Shown: positions 1 to 7,741 of the stretch, piece after piece
Layout: each line of letters begins with the position of its first letter
Position numbering within the stretch: position 1 is the first letter of the stretch
DNA from: Achromobacter aloeverae
GTDB lineage: Bacteria; Pseudomonadota; Gammaproteobacteria; Burkholderiales; Burkholderiaceae_B
Assembly: GCF_004121055.1 (NCBI RefSeq)
Contig: NZ_PYAL01000001.1
Location: 1,240,001 to 1,304,000 of the forward strand
Reading direction: 5' to 3'
Length of the DNA stretch: 64,000 nucleotides
Program-made: the position numbers and the translations under genes
The notes under the pieces: generated by a model
What the model was told of the DNA's origin: nothing
What the model saw: only the letters and a program-made list of their open reading frames with translations
Database searches by the model: none

Positions 1-825
1 CGTCTGTCCGGGCGCATAGCGGCCGACACCACGCAAGCGCACGAAGTCCGCGACCTGCGGCGGCCGCCATTCATGCAGGTCCTTGCCCAGCGCTCCCTGC
101 ACGATCCCTACGTGACCGCGATTGATGGACCGGTGCTCCTCGTCAAACGCATTACGGAATCGCATCGCATTGATGCGAGGGATCAGGTCGCAGGCGGCGG
201 CGATGGCATCGACAGCTTCCTCGCGCTTGGACAAGTGCCGCGTCACACCGGTCAACTCGATCGTGAAGGATACCGACGCCGCATGCATGGTCAGCGCGGC
301 AAGGTCGGTGGGCTCGCTGTTGATGAAATAGTCGGCCCGCAGGCCCTGATCGATGGCCGCCACCGTGCCGACCCCGCCCTGCAGCTCGCCGACGACGAAG
401 GTCAGGATGACATCTCCACGCAGTCGCACGCCGGCATCCACGAGGGTCTTGACCGCGCAGAAATATGCGGCGTCGCCGGCCTTCATGTTCGAGACGCCGA
501 TTCCATAGATGAACCTGTCGTCGACCTTCCCTTCCCACGGGTCCACGGTCCAACCTTCGGAAACCGGATTGGTATCGATATGGCCGTTGAACATCAGGCT
601 GTGTCCGCCGCCGCTACCCTGTAGCGTGCCGATCGCATTGACGCGCTCCCCGTTCACGGGCGCGAGCGCCGCGTGCATGCCTATCTCCTGCATCGCCTGG
701 ACGATATAGGCGGCGAGCTTGCGTTCCCCCACGGTGTCCGAATAGGACTTGTGCTGGACCAGCGTGCTGAGGAATTGCAGACTGGCCCGCTCGTCCAGGC
801 GCGCGAGCGCGCTATCGATGTTCAT
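1..825 (-). CDS. M20-family metallohydrolase, partial (C-terminus off the left edge)
   Basis: The visible 275 residues are the N-terminal catalytic half of an M20 (ArgE/DapE/carboxypeptidase) fold. The first metal-ligand motif GHIDTNP (His82) is intact. The second motif reads YGIGVSNMKAG, with Asn113 where the family normally has the bridging Asp, and the third reads VGELQGGVGT, with Leu148 where the second Glu of the EE pair is expected. SEPTD (Glu171) and a GVTRHLSK segment follow. The ATG at 825 overlaps the stop of the upstream ABC ATPase gene (ATGA), so it is the last visible gene of the transporter operon and probably processes the imported substrate. The ligand changes leave real peptidase activity in doubt; a subfamily with altered metal binding is possible. 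The stop codon is not in the window. Confidence 0.85.
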   Translation of the reverse strand, partial: MNIDSALARLDERASLQFLSTLVQHKSYSDTVGERKLAAYIVQAMQEIGMHAALAPVNGERVNAIGTLQGSGGGHSLMFNGHIDTNPVSEGWTVDPWEGKVDDRFIYGIGVSNMKAGDAAYFCAVKTLVDAGVRLRGDVILTFVVGELQGGVGTVAAIDQGLRADYFINSEPTDLAALTMHAASVSFTIELTGVTRHLSKREEAVDAIAAACDLIPRINAMRFRNAFDEEHRSINRGHVGIVQGALGKDLHEWRPPQVADFVRLRGVGRYAPGQT

Positions 826-2471
826 GGCCTGCACTCCGGCACGGCGGCCCGCATCCGGCCACCCAGAAGAACGGGAACCGCGTCGATGAGCGTCCGGGTA
901 TAGGGGTGGCGCTCCGGCGCGTCCACGTCCTCGACGTCGAACAAGTCCACCAACTCGCCGCAATACATCACGGCGATCCTGTGCGCGATCTGCCGCACCA
1001 GGTTCAGGTCATGCGTAATGAAAATATAGGCGGTGCCGAAGCGCTTCTGAAATTCCACCAGCAGCTCGATGACAGACGCCTGCACCGAAACGTCCAACGC
1101 GGAAGTAATCTCGTCGCAAATCACCAGTTTGGGATGCGAGGCAAACGCTCGCGCGATGGCGACGCGCTGCTTCTCTCCCCCGGACAATTGGTGCGGATAG
1201 CGGTCCGCATGGTCCCGCGGCAGTCGAACCTCTTCCAGCAGGTCGCGTACCGCCGTATCGATGTCCTTGCCGTGCGCGCTGCCATAGAGCCGCAGCGGCC
1301 TCGACACGATCTCCTTGATGCGCTGGCGCGGATTCAACGACGCGTCGGGATGCTGGAAGATAATCTGCACATCGCGGCGGTACGCCGTGCCCATCGCTTT
1401 GGCGCCAGCGATGGGATCATCCTGGAAATAGAGCTCGCCATGGAACGGGTTCAGCCCCGTCAGCGCCTTGGCAAGGGTGGACTTGCCGGAACCGGATTCG
1501 CCCACCACGCCCAGGATTTCGCCGCTCCGCAGCGCAACACTGATCGCCTGGTTCCCCACGACCGCCTTCTGCTTCCGGCCCAACAGTCTGGCGAAAGCCG
1601 ACTCGCGGCCGTAATTGACCCCCAGGGCACGCGTCCGCAGCAAGGCCACATCGCCGGAATGCTGCCTGCGAGCGACCAGTCGCCGGTCGGGACGCGGCAC
1701 GGCATTCAATAGCCCTTGCGTATAGGCATGGGCCGGACGCGCGAAGACGTGGCCGATATCGCCCTGCTCGACAATAGTGCCTTTATGAATGACCGCGACA
1801 CGGTCCGCGATCCGGGACACCAAGGCCAGATCGTGCGAAATATAGACCGAGGTAACGCCGGTCTCGGCCTGCAATTCGGTGAACAGGTCGAGGATCTGCC
1901 TGCCTGTGATAACGTCCAGCGCCGTCGTCGGCTCGTCGAAAATAATGCATTCCGGTCGGCACGCGAACGCCGTGGCGATCATCACCCGCTGTTTTTCCCC
2001 GCCCGACGCTTCATGCGGGTAGCGTGCCATCATGCCGGCCGGATCCTTCAGCCCCACCCGCTCCAGCATTGCAATCGCCTCTTCCGTGGCCTCTCCCCGG
2101 GTATGGCGGCGATGTCTCATCATCACTTCGAGCAACTGCTCGCCCAGGGTAAGCGTAGGGTTCAGGGAGGAGCTGGGATCCTGGAAAACCATGCTGATGC
2201 GCCGCCCGCGTATCAGGTCGAGCTCGGCCGGAGACATCCGCAGCAGGTCATCCCCGCCCAGCAGGATCGCGCCCTCCGTCACCGTCGCATTGCGCGGCAG
2301 GTATCGCATGATGGACCAGGCAATCGAAGTCTTGCCCGACCCCGATTCGCCAACCAGCCCAAGCACTTCGCCGGCGCCGATATCCAGGTTGATGTGGTTC
2401 AGCGCGTGGAAAGGACCCTGTGGGGTTGCATATTCCAGGCAGTAATCCTCGATCTTCAGCACGGTTTTCAT
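822..2471 (-). CDS. Peptide/oligopeptide ABC transporter, fused double ATP-binding protein
   Basis: 549 residues holding two complete ABC ATPase domains, equivalent to DppD and DppF joined in one chain as in GsiA. Domain 1 has Walker A at 41-49 (GESGSGKTS), Q-loop FQDPSSS near 96, signature ASGGEKQ at 155-161 and Walker B CIIFDE at 175-180. Domain 2 has Walker A at 324-331, signature LSGGEKQ at 429-435 and Walker B LVICDE at 449-454. It would energise import by the two permeases encoded immediately upstream on the same strand; it starts 7 nt after the second permease stops and overlaps the following M20 gene by 4 nt. The substrate (peptide, opine, nickel or similar) cannot be told from the sequence, and no binding protein gene is visible in the window. 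Confidence 0.95.
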   Translation of the reverse strand: MKTVLKIEDYCLEYATPQGPFHALNHINLDIGAGEVLGLVGESGSGKTSIAWSIMRYLPRNATVTEGAILLGGDDLLRMSPAELDLIRGRRISMVFQDPSSSLNPTLTLGEQLLEVMMRHRRHTRGEATEEAIAMLERVGLKDPAGMMARYPHEASGGEKQRVMIATAFACRPECIIFDEPTTALDVITGRQILDLFTELQAETGVTSVYISHDLALVSRIADRVAVIHKGTIVEQGDIGHVFARPAHAYTQGLLNAVPRPDRRLVARRQHSGDVALLRTRALGVNYGRESAFARLLGRKQKAVVGNQAISVALRSGEILGVVGESGSGKSTLAKALTGLNPFHGELYFQDDPIAGAKAMGTAYRRDVQIIFQHPDASLNPRQRIKEIVSRPLRLYGSAHGKDIDTAVRDLLEEVRLPRDHADRYPHQLSGGEKQRVAIARAFASHPKLVICDEITSALDVSVQASVIELLVEFQKRFGTAYIFITHDLNLVRQIAHRIAVMYCGELVDLFDVEDVDAPERHPYTRTLIDAVPVLLGGRMRAAVPECRP

Positions 2472-2478
2472 GTCAGGC

Positions 2479-3375
2479 TCAGGTCTTTGGGTTGAGGGCG
2501 TCGCGGAGCCCGTCGCCGAGCAGGTTGAACCCGATCGCGACCAACGCCACGGCCAGGCTGGGCCACAAGATGATCCAGATGCTCTGATGCATGAAGCGCC
2601 GCGCTTCGGCGGCCATCAGGCCCCACTCGGACGCGGGCGGTTGGGCGCCCAGCCCGAGGAAGCTGAGCGTCGCGAACAGCATTACGGCGAAAGCCACGCG
2701 TATCGTGAATTCCACGATGACCGGCGCGATGACGTTGGGGAGCATTTCACGCAGAATGACGTAGCTGGTGCTTTCGCCTCGCGCAATCGCGGCATTGACG
2801 AAATCCTGCTTGCGGACGGCCAGCGCCACGGAGCGCGTGATACGGGTCATGCTGGGCGTAAAGGCGATGCCGATCGCCAGGACAGCGTTCAAGGTGCTCT
2901 TGCCCATCAGGTTCACGATCAGCAAGGCGAACAACAGGCTAGGGATGGAAAGGATCGCGTCCACGGTACGCATGGCGAACTCGTCGAACTTGCCGCCGAT
3001 ATAGGCCGTCGTCGTGCCGATCACCGCGCCCAGCGCCGTCCCCATCGCGGTAGCCAGCACCGCGAGCAGCACCGTGGCGCGGGCGCCGTAAAGAATCCGG
3101 CTGAGGATGTCCCGGCCATATTGGTCCGTTCCGAACCAGTGCGCGGCGCTCGGCCCCTTGTATCGCGCCAGCGGGGACATCGCGTCCGGGGCATGCGGCG
3201 CCAGCCAGGGTCCCAGGATGACCAGCACGAAAATCAGGACCACCAAGGCTGCGCCCAGCACGCCCTGTGGGGACCGCATCAGGCGCGAGAAGAAGGTATT
3301 GGCCTCGACCCTTTGCGGCACACCGGCGGCCTGCCCGGGAGTCATGCCGGGTACCAGGTTCGACGTGTCATTCAT
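2479..3375 (-). CDS. Peptide-type ABC transporter permease, DppC/OppC-like
   Basis: 298 residues, inner-membrane permease of the DppC family. The N-terminal cytoplasmic segment is followed by a hydrophobic helix (GVLGAALVVLIFVLVILGPW), the family segment GTDQYGRDILSRILYGAR, and further membrane spans with the EAA-type loop AAIARGESTSYVILREMLPN that contacts the ATPase. I chose the ATG at 3375: it is preceded by AGAGGA at good spacing and overlaps the end of the upstream permease gene by 8 nt (ATGAATGA), a typical translational coupling arrangement. An upstream in-frame ATG at 3408 would add 11 residues but lies well inside the previous gene. It works with the DppB-like permease and the fused ATPase. 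Confidence 0.94.
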   Translation of the reverse strand: MNDTSNLVPGMTPGQAAGVPQRVEANTFFSRLMRSPQGVLGAALVVLIFVLVILGPWLAPHAPDAMSPLARYKGPSAAHWFGTDQYGRDILSRILYGARATVLLAVLATAMGTALGAVIGTTTAYIGGKFDEFAMRTVDAILSIPSLLFALLIVNLMGKSTLNAVLAIGIAFTPSMTRITRSVALAVRKQDFVNAAIARGESTSYVILREMLPNVIAPVIVEFTIRVAFAVMLFATLSFLGLGAQPPASEWGLMAAEARRFMHQSIWIILWPSLAVALVAIGFNLLGDGLRDALNPKT

Positions 3376-4315
3376 ACTGAATCCTCTTATCGAGCGCGGC
3401 ATAGGCAATGTCGGCGATCATGTTGACCACGCAATAAGTCGCCGCCATGATCAGCGCGCCAGCCTGGATCGTGGGCAGGTCCCGGGTTTGTATGGCCACG
3501 ACGAGTTGACGCCCTATCCCGGGGATCGCGAATATTTCCTCGACCACGATTACGCCGCCGAGCAGATAACCCACGTCGAGCGCCACGATAGTGATCGTCG
3601 GCAGCAAGGAATTGCGCAGCCCGTGTTTGAGCAGTACCGTTCGACGCGACAAGCCCTTCAGCCGCGCCGCGCGGATATAGTCGGTATGAAGAACGTCGAC
3701 CAGTTCGGATCGCACCATGCGCGACACATGCGCGATCAGGATCACCGATACCGTAATCATCGGCAGGATCATGTGCTGCAACCACGCAAGCGGACCGTCG
3801 CCGATCGGCGTATAGCCGGTCGCAGGCAGCACCCCCAGCCAGTCGGCACCGATGAAGATAAGCAGCGTGGCCGAGACAAACTCCGGCACCGACACGCCCA
3901 CATAGGAGATAGCGCTGACGATCAGGTCGGGCGCCTTGCCACGGCGGACCGCCGCGACGATGCCCAATGGGATCGCCAGGCATAGCATGAAGCAGATCGA
4001 CAACACCGCCAGCATGAGCGATCGTCCCAGCGCCTCGAACATGAACTGGGCGATTGACTGCCCGGTCCGCAAGGACACACCGAACTCGCCGCGCACCGCG
4101 CCCCACAGCCAGTGGCCGTACTGATGCCACAGCGGGGTGTTGAGGCCCAATTGCTCCCGCATGGCGTCCAATGCCTGGGGCGTCGCATTCTCGCCAAGCA
4201 TCATCACCGCCGCGTCGCCCGGAAGGACCTGGGTCACGCAGAACACGATCAGCGACACCACCAGCAGGGTATAGACGCTGAATCCCAGGCGCCTGATGAG
4301 ATAACTAACCGACAC
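3368..4315 (-). CDS. Peptide-type ABC transporter permease, DppB/OppB-like
   Basis: 315 residues, first gene of the transporter operon. The N-terminus MSVSYLIRRLGFSVYTLLVV with a first membrane helix, then the family segment LPGDAAVMMLGENATPQ, an EAA loop (DYIRAARLKGLSRRTVLLKHGLRN) and a C-terminal span EEIFAIPGIGRQLV are all standard for DppB/OppB permeases. The start is GTG with CAGGAGACC seven bases upstream. Together with the DppC-like permease and the fused ATPase it forms the importer core. The region upstream carries an AT-rich palindrome that may be the operator of this operon. Substrate is unknown. Confidence 0.94.
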   Translation of the reverse strand: MSVSYLIRRLGFSVYTLLVVSLIVFCVTQVLPGDAAVMMLGENATPQALDAMREQLGLNTPLWHQYGHWLWGAVRGEFGVSLRTGQSIAQFMFEALGRSLMLAVLSICFMLCLAIPLGIVAAVRRGKAPDLIVSAISYVGVSVPEFVSATLLIFIGADWLGVLPATGYTPIGDGPLAWLQHMILPMITVSVILIAHVSRMVRSELVDVLHTDYIRAARLKGLSRRTVLLKHGLRNSLLPTITIVALDVGYLLGGVIVVEEIFAIPGIGRQLVVAIQTRDLPTIQAGALIMAATYCVVNMIADIAYAALDKRIQYE

Positions 4316-4362
4316 AGCGGTCTCCTGATCGAGGCGATCAGGGCCGCGCCCCCCGCCAGTTC

Positions 4363-4387
4363 AAAAACTATAAACTTTATAGTTTTT
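4363..4387. promoter_or_regulatory. Perfect 25-bp AT-rich palindrome, candidate operator
   Basis: Two perfect 12-base arms, AAAAACTATAAA and TTTATAGTTTTT, face each other around a single C at 4375. The site lies 48 bases upstream of the ABC transporter operon start (minus strand) and also upstream of the first autotransporter (plus strand). In such G+C-rich DNA a perfect AT-rich palindrome of this length suggests binding of a dimeric repressor, but no regulator gene is adjacent in the window. An AT-rich promoter element for the transporter operon could be included in it. Confidence 0.6.
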
Positions 4388-4484
4388 ATATAAAACTGGT
4401 GTTTACCCTTTATGGAAGCCCGGGGCCAGGGGGGCGCGATGGATGTGCACTACAACTGCAACATTAAGTTCGTGAAAGAAATGC

Positions 4485-4515
4485 CGTAGTAACTGTCATG
4501 CGTAGTAACTGTCAT
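4485..4515. repeat. Tandem 16-bp duplication upstream of the first autotransporter
   Basis: The 15-mer CGTAGTAACTGTCAT occurs twice, at 4485-4499 and 4501-4515, separated by one base. It covers the outermost possible ATG (4498) of the autotransporter gene, which argues that the functional start is downstream and that the repeat may be a regulatory or slippage-derived element. Confidence 0.75.
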
Positions 4516-4530
4516 CATCAGTCCGCGCAC

Positions 4531-7500
4531 ATGCCGCGCGATAGCTTTCTGGGAGGCCAACAATTGCAATCGCATGCAGCTATGCCTGTGTTTCCCCGCT
4601 CCGTGTTTTCGCAATGGCTTTCCGGCATCGCGGCCGTCCCCATCCTGACATTCGGGGTCGTGCTCTACCCGGGACAGGCCGCTATCGCTGGCGACTGCAC
4701 CGGGGGCGCGATAGTCGTTTGCTCGGGACCGGCATCCGGCAGCGACGTGGGACAGTTCATCTATAACCTCCCCGACCCCGTGTCCGTGACGACGCAACCC
4801 GGGTTCGGACTGTCCGTAGCGACAGGAGAGGATGCCATCGATATATACGGCGCAGGCGGCGTGTCGTTCGTCGATGGCAACCAGTCCACCATTACGACCA
4901 ACGGCATATTCGGCATCTATGCCTACAACGATGGCAGCGGCGATCTCAATATCACTTCGACAGGATCCGTCACGTCGACCGCCCCCACGGGAGACGGCAT
5001 ACGCGGCGACAACTATGGCGCCAACATGACGATCAGCGCCCATGACACGCAAGGCCAATTCAACGGCATAACCGCCAACTCCTATGGCAGCGGCTCCGTT
5101 CACGTCGTCTCGACCGGGACGGCCGTCGGCCTCGATGATGCAGGCATCTACGCCTACATGGTTTCGGGTACCGACCTGACCATCGACGCCGTCAACACCC
5201 GGGGCGATCTCTATGGCATCGTCGCCACCGGCGGCACCGGCGCGTTGACCGTGACGTCGACGGGCCGGGCCTCGGCCACGAATGGCTATGGCATCTGGCT
5301 CTATAACAGAGGAACGGATATCACGCTGACCGCGGCGGATACCCATGGCGGCGCCGGGGACGGCATCCACCTGGACCTCAGGGGTACAGGCGCCGCTCTG
5401 GTCACCTCCACCGGAACGGCGACGGGCTCGCTCAATGGCATCGCGGCCAGCGTCAGCAGCGGCACCGACGTGACGATCAACGCCGTCGATGCCACCGGCG
5501 TGAGCGGCGCCGGCATCAAGGTCTCCAACTATGCCGCGACAGGCGCTGTCGTGGTCAACGCGACGGGTACCGTGACCGGCGGCACCAGCGGCATCGCCGT
5601 CAGCAATGCTTCCGGCACCGGCACGACCATCAATGCCCTGGGCCACGTTCTTGGCGGCACGGGCGCCGGCATCGCGACGGAATCGACCGCGGGCGTCCTG
5701 AGCGTCGTCGACGTGGGCGCGACCGCCGTGGTCGAATCGGCCTCGGGAACGGCCATTACCAATGACGGGGGCGACAGTCATGTCGTCATCCATCCTGGCG
5801 GCGTCGTCAATGGCGCCATCAACCTCGGGGCGGGCAGCGACACTGTGGACTTGCTGGCTGGTCTCTCCGGCATCACGGTGCTCGATGGCGGAGGCGGCGG
5901 CGTCGATACGCTCAACCTGTCCAACGCCGCCGGCGCGACCCATGCGGGTGCCGATATCCGCAACTGGAGCGTCGTCAATCTCGACAATAGCGCCCTGACG
6001 TTGACGGATACCAGCCTGACGGTTGGAACGACCAGCGATCCGACGACCGGCGTGTTCCTGCGCAATGGGTCGACGCTCGCCCTCCAGCAGTCCGGCTTCG
6101 CGCTGAACGGCAACCTTGCGCTCGATGCTGGTACGACTTTGCTGGCGTCGACCCGCGGCGTCGGGACGACGACGATCACCGGCAGCGTTACCAACGCCGG
6201 CGCCATCGCCTTGTCGGGCGGGGGCGTCGGCAGTGTCCTCACCATAGGCGGCAACTACGTCGGCAAGGGTGGCGTCATCGCCCTCAATACGGTGCTTGGC
6301 AACGATGCTTCGGCCACGGACAGGGTGACCATCAAGGGAGACACCTCCGGCACGTCGACCTTGAGGGTGGCCAACGCCGGCGGCACGGGAGCGCTGACCA
6401 CCGAAGGGATCGAACTCGTCTCCGTGGCCGGCGCCTCGAATGGCGTTTTCTCCCTTGCGGGCGATTACCAGATCAACGGCAAGCCTGCCGTGGTGGCGGG
6501 CGCCTATGCCTACCAGCTCTACAAGGGCAATGCTTCCGGCACCGAGGCGAACAACTGGTATCTGCGCTCCGAGTTGCAGGACGATCCGCCGACGGCAACG
6601 GTTCCGGATACCCCTACCGGCCCGGTTTCCGCCACACCCCTTTATCAGCCGGGCGCGCCCGTCTACGAGGCCTATCCGCAAGCGCTGCTGGCCCTGAACG
6701 GCGTGTCGACGTTGCAGCAGCGTGTCGGCAATCGTTTCTGGTCTGGCGCGGGCAACGGGCAGGCCGCCACGGAGAGCACGGGCGCAAGCGGCTCGGACAA
6801 GGGCGGCGCCTATACCGACGGCACGGGCGCCTGGGGCCGCATCGAAGGCCGAAACAACCGCCTCGAATCCCATGCCTCGACCACCGGCGCCGACCTCAAG
6901 CAGAACGTTTCGAAGGTGCAGGTCGGCACGGATGTCCTGCTAGCCAAGCGCGAGACGGGGTCCCTGGTCGGCGGCGGCTACTTCCAGTATCTGCATGGCA
7001 GCACGGTCACCCGGTCCGTCTACGGCAACGGAGACATTTCCACCGATGGCTACGGCCTGGGCGGCACGCTGACCTGGTATGCCGACAACGGGTACTACGT
7101 CGATGGCCAGGCGCAGGTCATGCGCTACAACTCGGACCTGAATTCGCGCCTGGCGAGCCGCAGGCTGGTCAAGGGCAATGACGCCACCGGCTATACCCTG
7201 TCGGTGGAGAGCGGCAAGCGCCTTGCGCTGACTCCCGAATGGTCGCTCACGCCGCAGGCGCAACTGGCCTATTCGCGTGTCGACTTCGACCGCTTCGACG
7301 ACGCCTTCGGCGCCACGGTGCGTTCCGACCGAGGGGCAAGCCTGCAGGGCCGCCTGGGCGTGACGCTGGACCGGGAGACGCGCGGCGGCAAGGACGGGAC
7401 GAACCGATCCCACGTCTATGGGATCGCCAACCTGTACTACGAGTTCCTCAACGGCAGCCAGGTGGACGTGGCCGGCGTGAACGTCAAGTCGCGGCCTGAT

Positions 7501-7653
7501 CGGCTATGGGGCGGCGTCGGCGCGGGCGTGTCCCATAACTGGGGCAAGGACAAGTACTCCGTCTATGCCGAGGGCCTGGTGAATACCAGCCTGGAGCGGG
7601 TGGGGAGCAGTCGTACGCTGCAAGGAAACGTGGGATTCCGCATGCGGTGGTGA
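4531..7653 (+). CDS. Autotransporter (type Va) with beta-helix-like passenger
   Basis: About 1040 residues. A signal-peptide core (residues LSGIAAVPILTFGVVLYPG followed by QAAIAGD) leads into a passenger made of repeating short strands rich in Gly/Thr/Ser/Asn (units such as DVTINAVDATG, ALTVTSTGRAS, AVVVNATGTVTGG), as in right-handed beta-helix passengers. The C-terminal part, beginning around GAWGRIEGRNN, shows the alternating pattern of a 12-strand autotransporter beta-barrel and ends in FRMRW with a terminal aromatic residue. The product would be secreted to the cell surface. No adhesin, protease or esterase signature was recognised, and no RGD motif. The start is uncertain: ATGs at 4498 (inside a tandem repeat), 4531 and 4582 all lack a clear ribosome-binding site. 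It converges on a second autotransporter gene. Confidence 0.9.
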   Translation: MPRDSFLGGQQLQSHAAMPVFPRSVFSQWLSGIAAVPILTFGVVLYPGQAAIAGDCTGGAIVVCSGPASGSDVGQFIYNLPDPVSVTTQPGFGLSVATGEDAIDIYGAGGVSFVDGNQSTITTNGIFGIYAYNDGSGDLNITSTGSVTSTAPTGDGIRGDNYGANMTISAHDTQGQFNGITANSYGSGSVHVVSTGTAVGLDDAGIYAYMVSGTDLTIDAVNTRGDLYGIVATGGTGALTVTSTGRASATNGYGIWLYNRGTDITLTAADTHGGAGDGIHLDLRGTGAALVTSTGTATGSLNGIAASVSSGTDVTINAVDATGVSGAGIKVSNYAATGAVVVNATGTVTGGTSGIAVSNASGTGTTINALGHVLGGTGAGIATESTAGVLSVVDVGATAVVESASGTAITNDGGDSHVVIHPGGVVNGAINLGAGSDTVDLLAGLSGITVLDGGGGGVDTLNLSNAAGATHAGADIRNWSVVNLDNSALTLTDTSLTVGTTSDPTTGVFLRNGSTLALQQSGFALNGNLALDAGTTLLASTRGVGTTTITGSVTNAGAIALSGGGVGSVLTIGGNYVGKGGVIALNTVLGNDASATDRVTIKGDTSGTSTLRVANAGGTGALTTEGIELVSVAGASNGVFSLAGDYQINGKPAVVAGAYAYQLYKGNASGTEANNWYLRSELQDDPPTATVPDTPTGPVSATPLYQPGAPVYEAYPQALLALNGVSTLQQRVGNRFWSGAGNGQAATESTGASGSDKGGAYTDGTGAWGRIEGRNNRLESHASTTGADLKQNVSKVQVGTDVLLAKRETGSLVGGGYFQYLHGSTVTRSVYGNGDISTDGYGLGGTLTWYADNGYYVDGQAQVMRYNSDLNSRLASRRLVKGNDATGYTLSVESGKRLALTPEWSLTPQAQLAYSRVDFDRFDDAFGATVRSDRGASLQGRLGVTLDRETRGGKDGTNRSHVYGIANLYYEFLNGSQVDVAGVNVKSRPDRLWGGVGAGVSHNWGKDKYSVYAEGLVNTSLERVGSSRTLQGNVGFRMRW

Positions 7654-7660
7654 TAACCGG

Positions 7661-7684
7661 GCCGGACCGGCAGGCCCGTCCGGC
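7661..7684. terminator. Hairpin between the convergent autotransporter genes
   Basis: GCCGGAC at 7661-7667 pairs with GTCCGGC at 7678-7684 across a 10-base loop, eight bases after the stop of the upstream autotransporter gene. There is no T-run, so it may be a transcript-stabilising stem or a weak bidirectional terminator. Confidence 0.4.
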
Positions 7685-7699
7685 ATGCACCATGCCCGC

Positions 7700-7741
7700 G
7701 CTAGAACACCAGAGCTAGAACACCAGCGCTAGAACACCACA
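7700..7741. repeat. Three tandem 14-bp copies spanning an autotransporter stop codon
   Basis: GCTAGAACACCA plus two variable bases is repeated three times at 7700-7713, 7714-7727 and 7728-7741. On the minus strand the unit reads TGGTGTTCTAGC, so the copy at 7728-7741 contains the last codons (Val-Phe) and TAG stop of the glycine-rich autotransporter and the other two are downstream echoes of that gene end. Confidence 0.85.

Noticed and set aside
4450-6873. 807-residue open frame antisense to the first autotransporter
   Set aside because: No recognisable domain, and composition is explained by the repetitive passenger on the plus strand.
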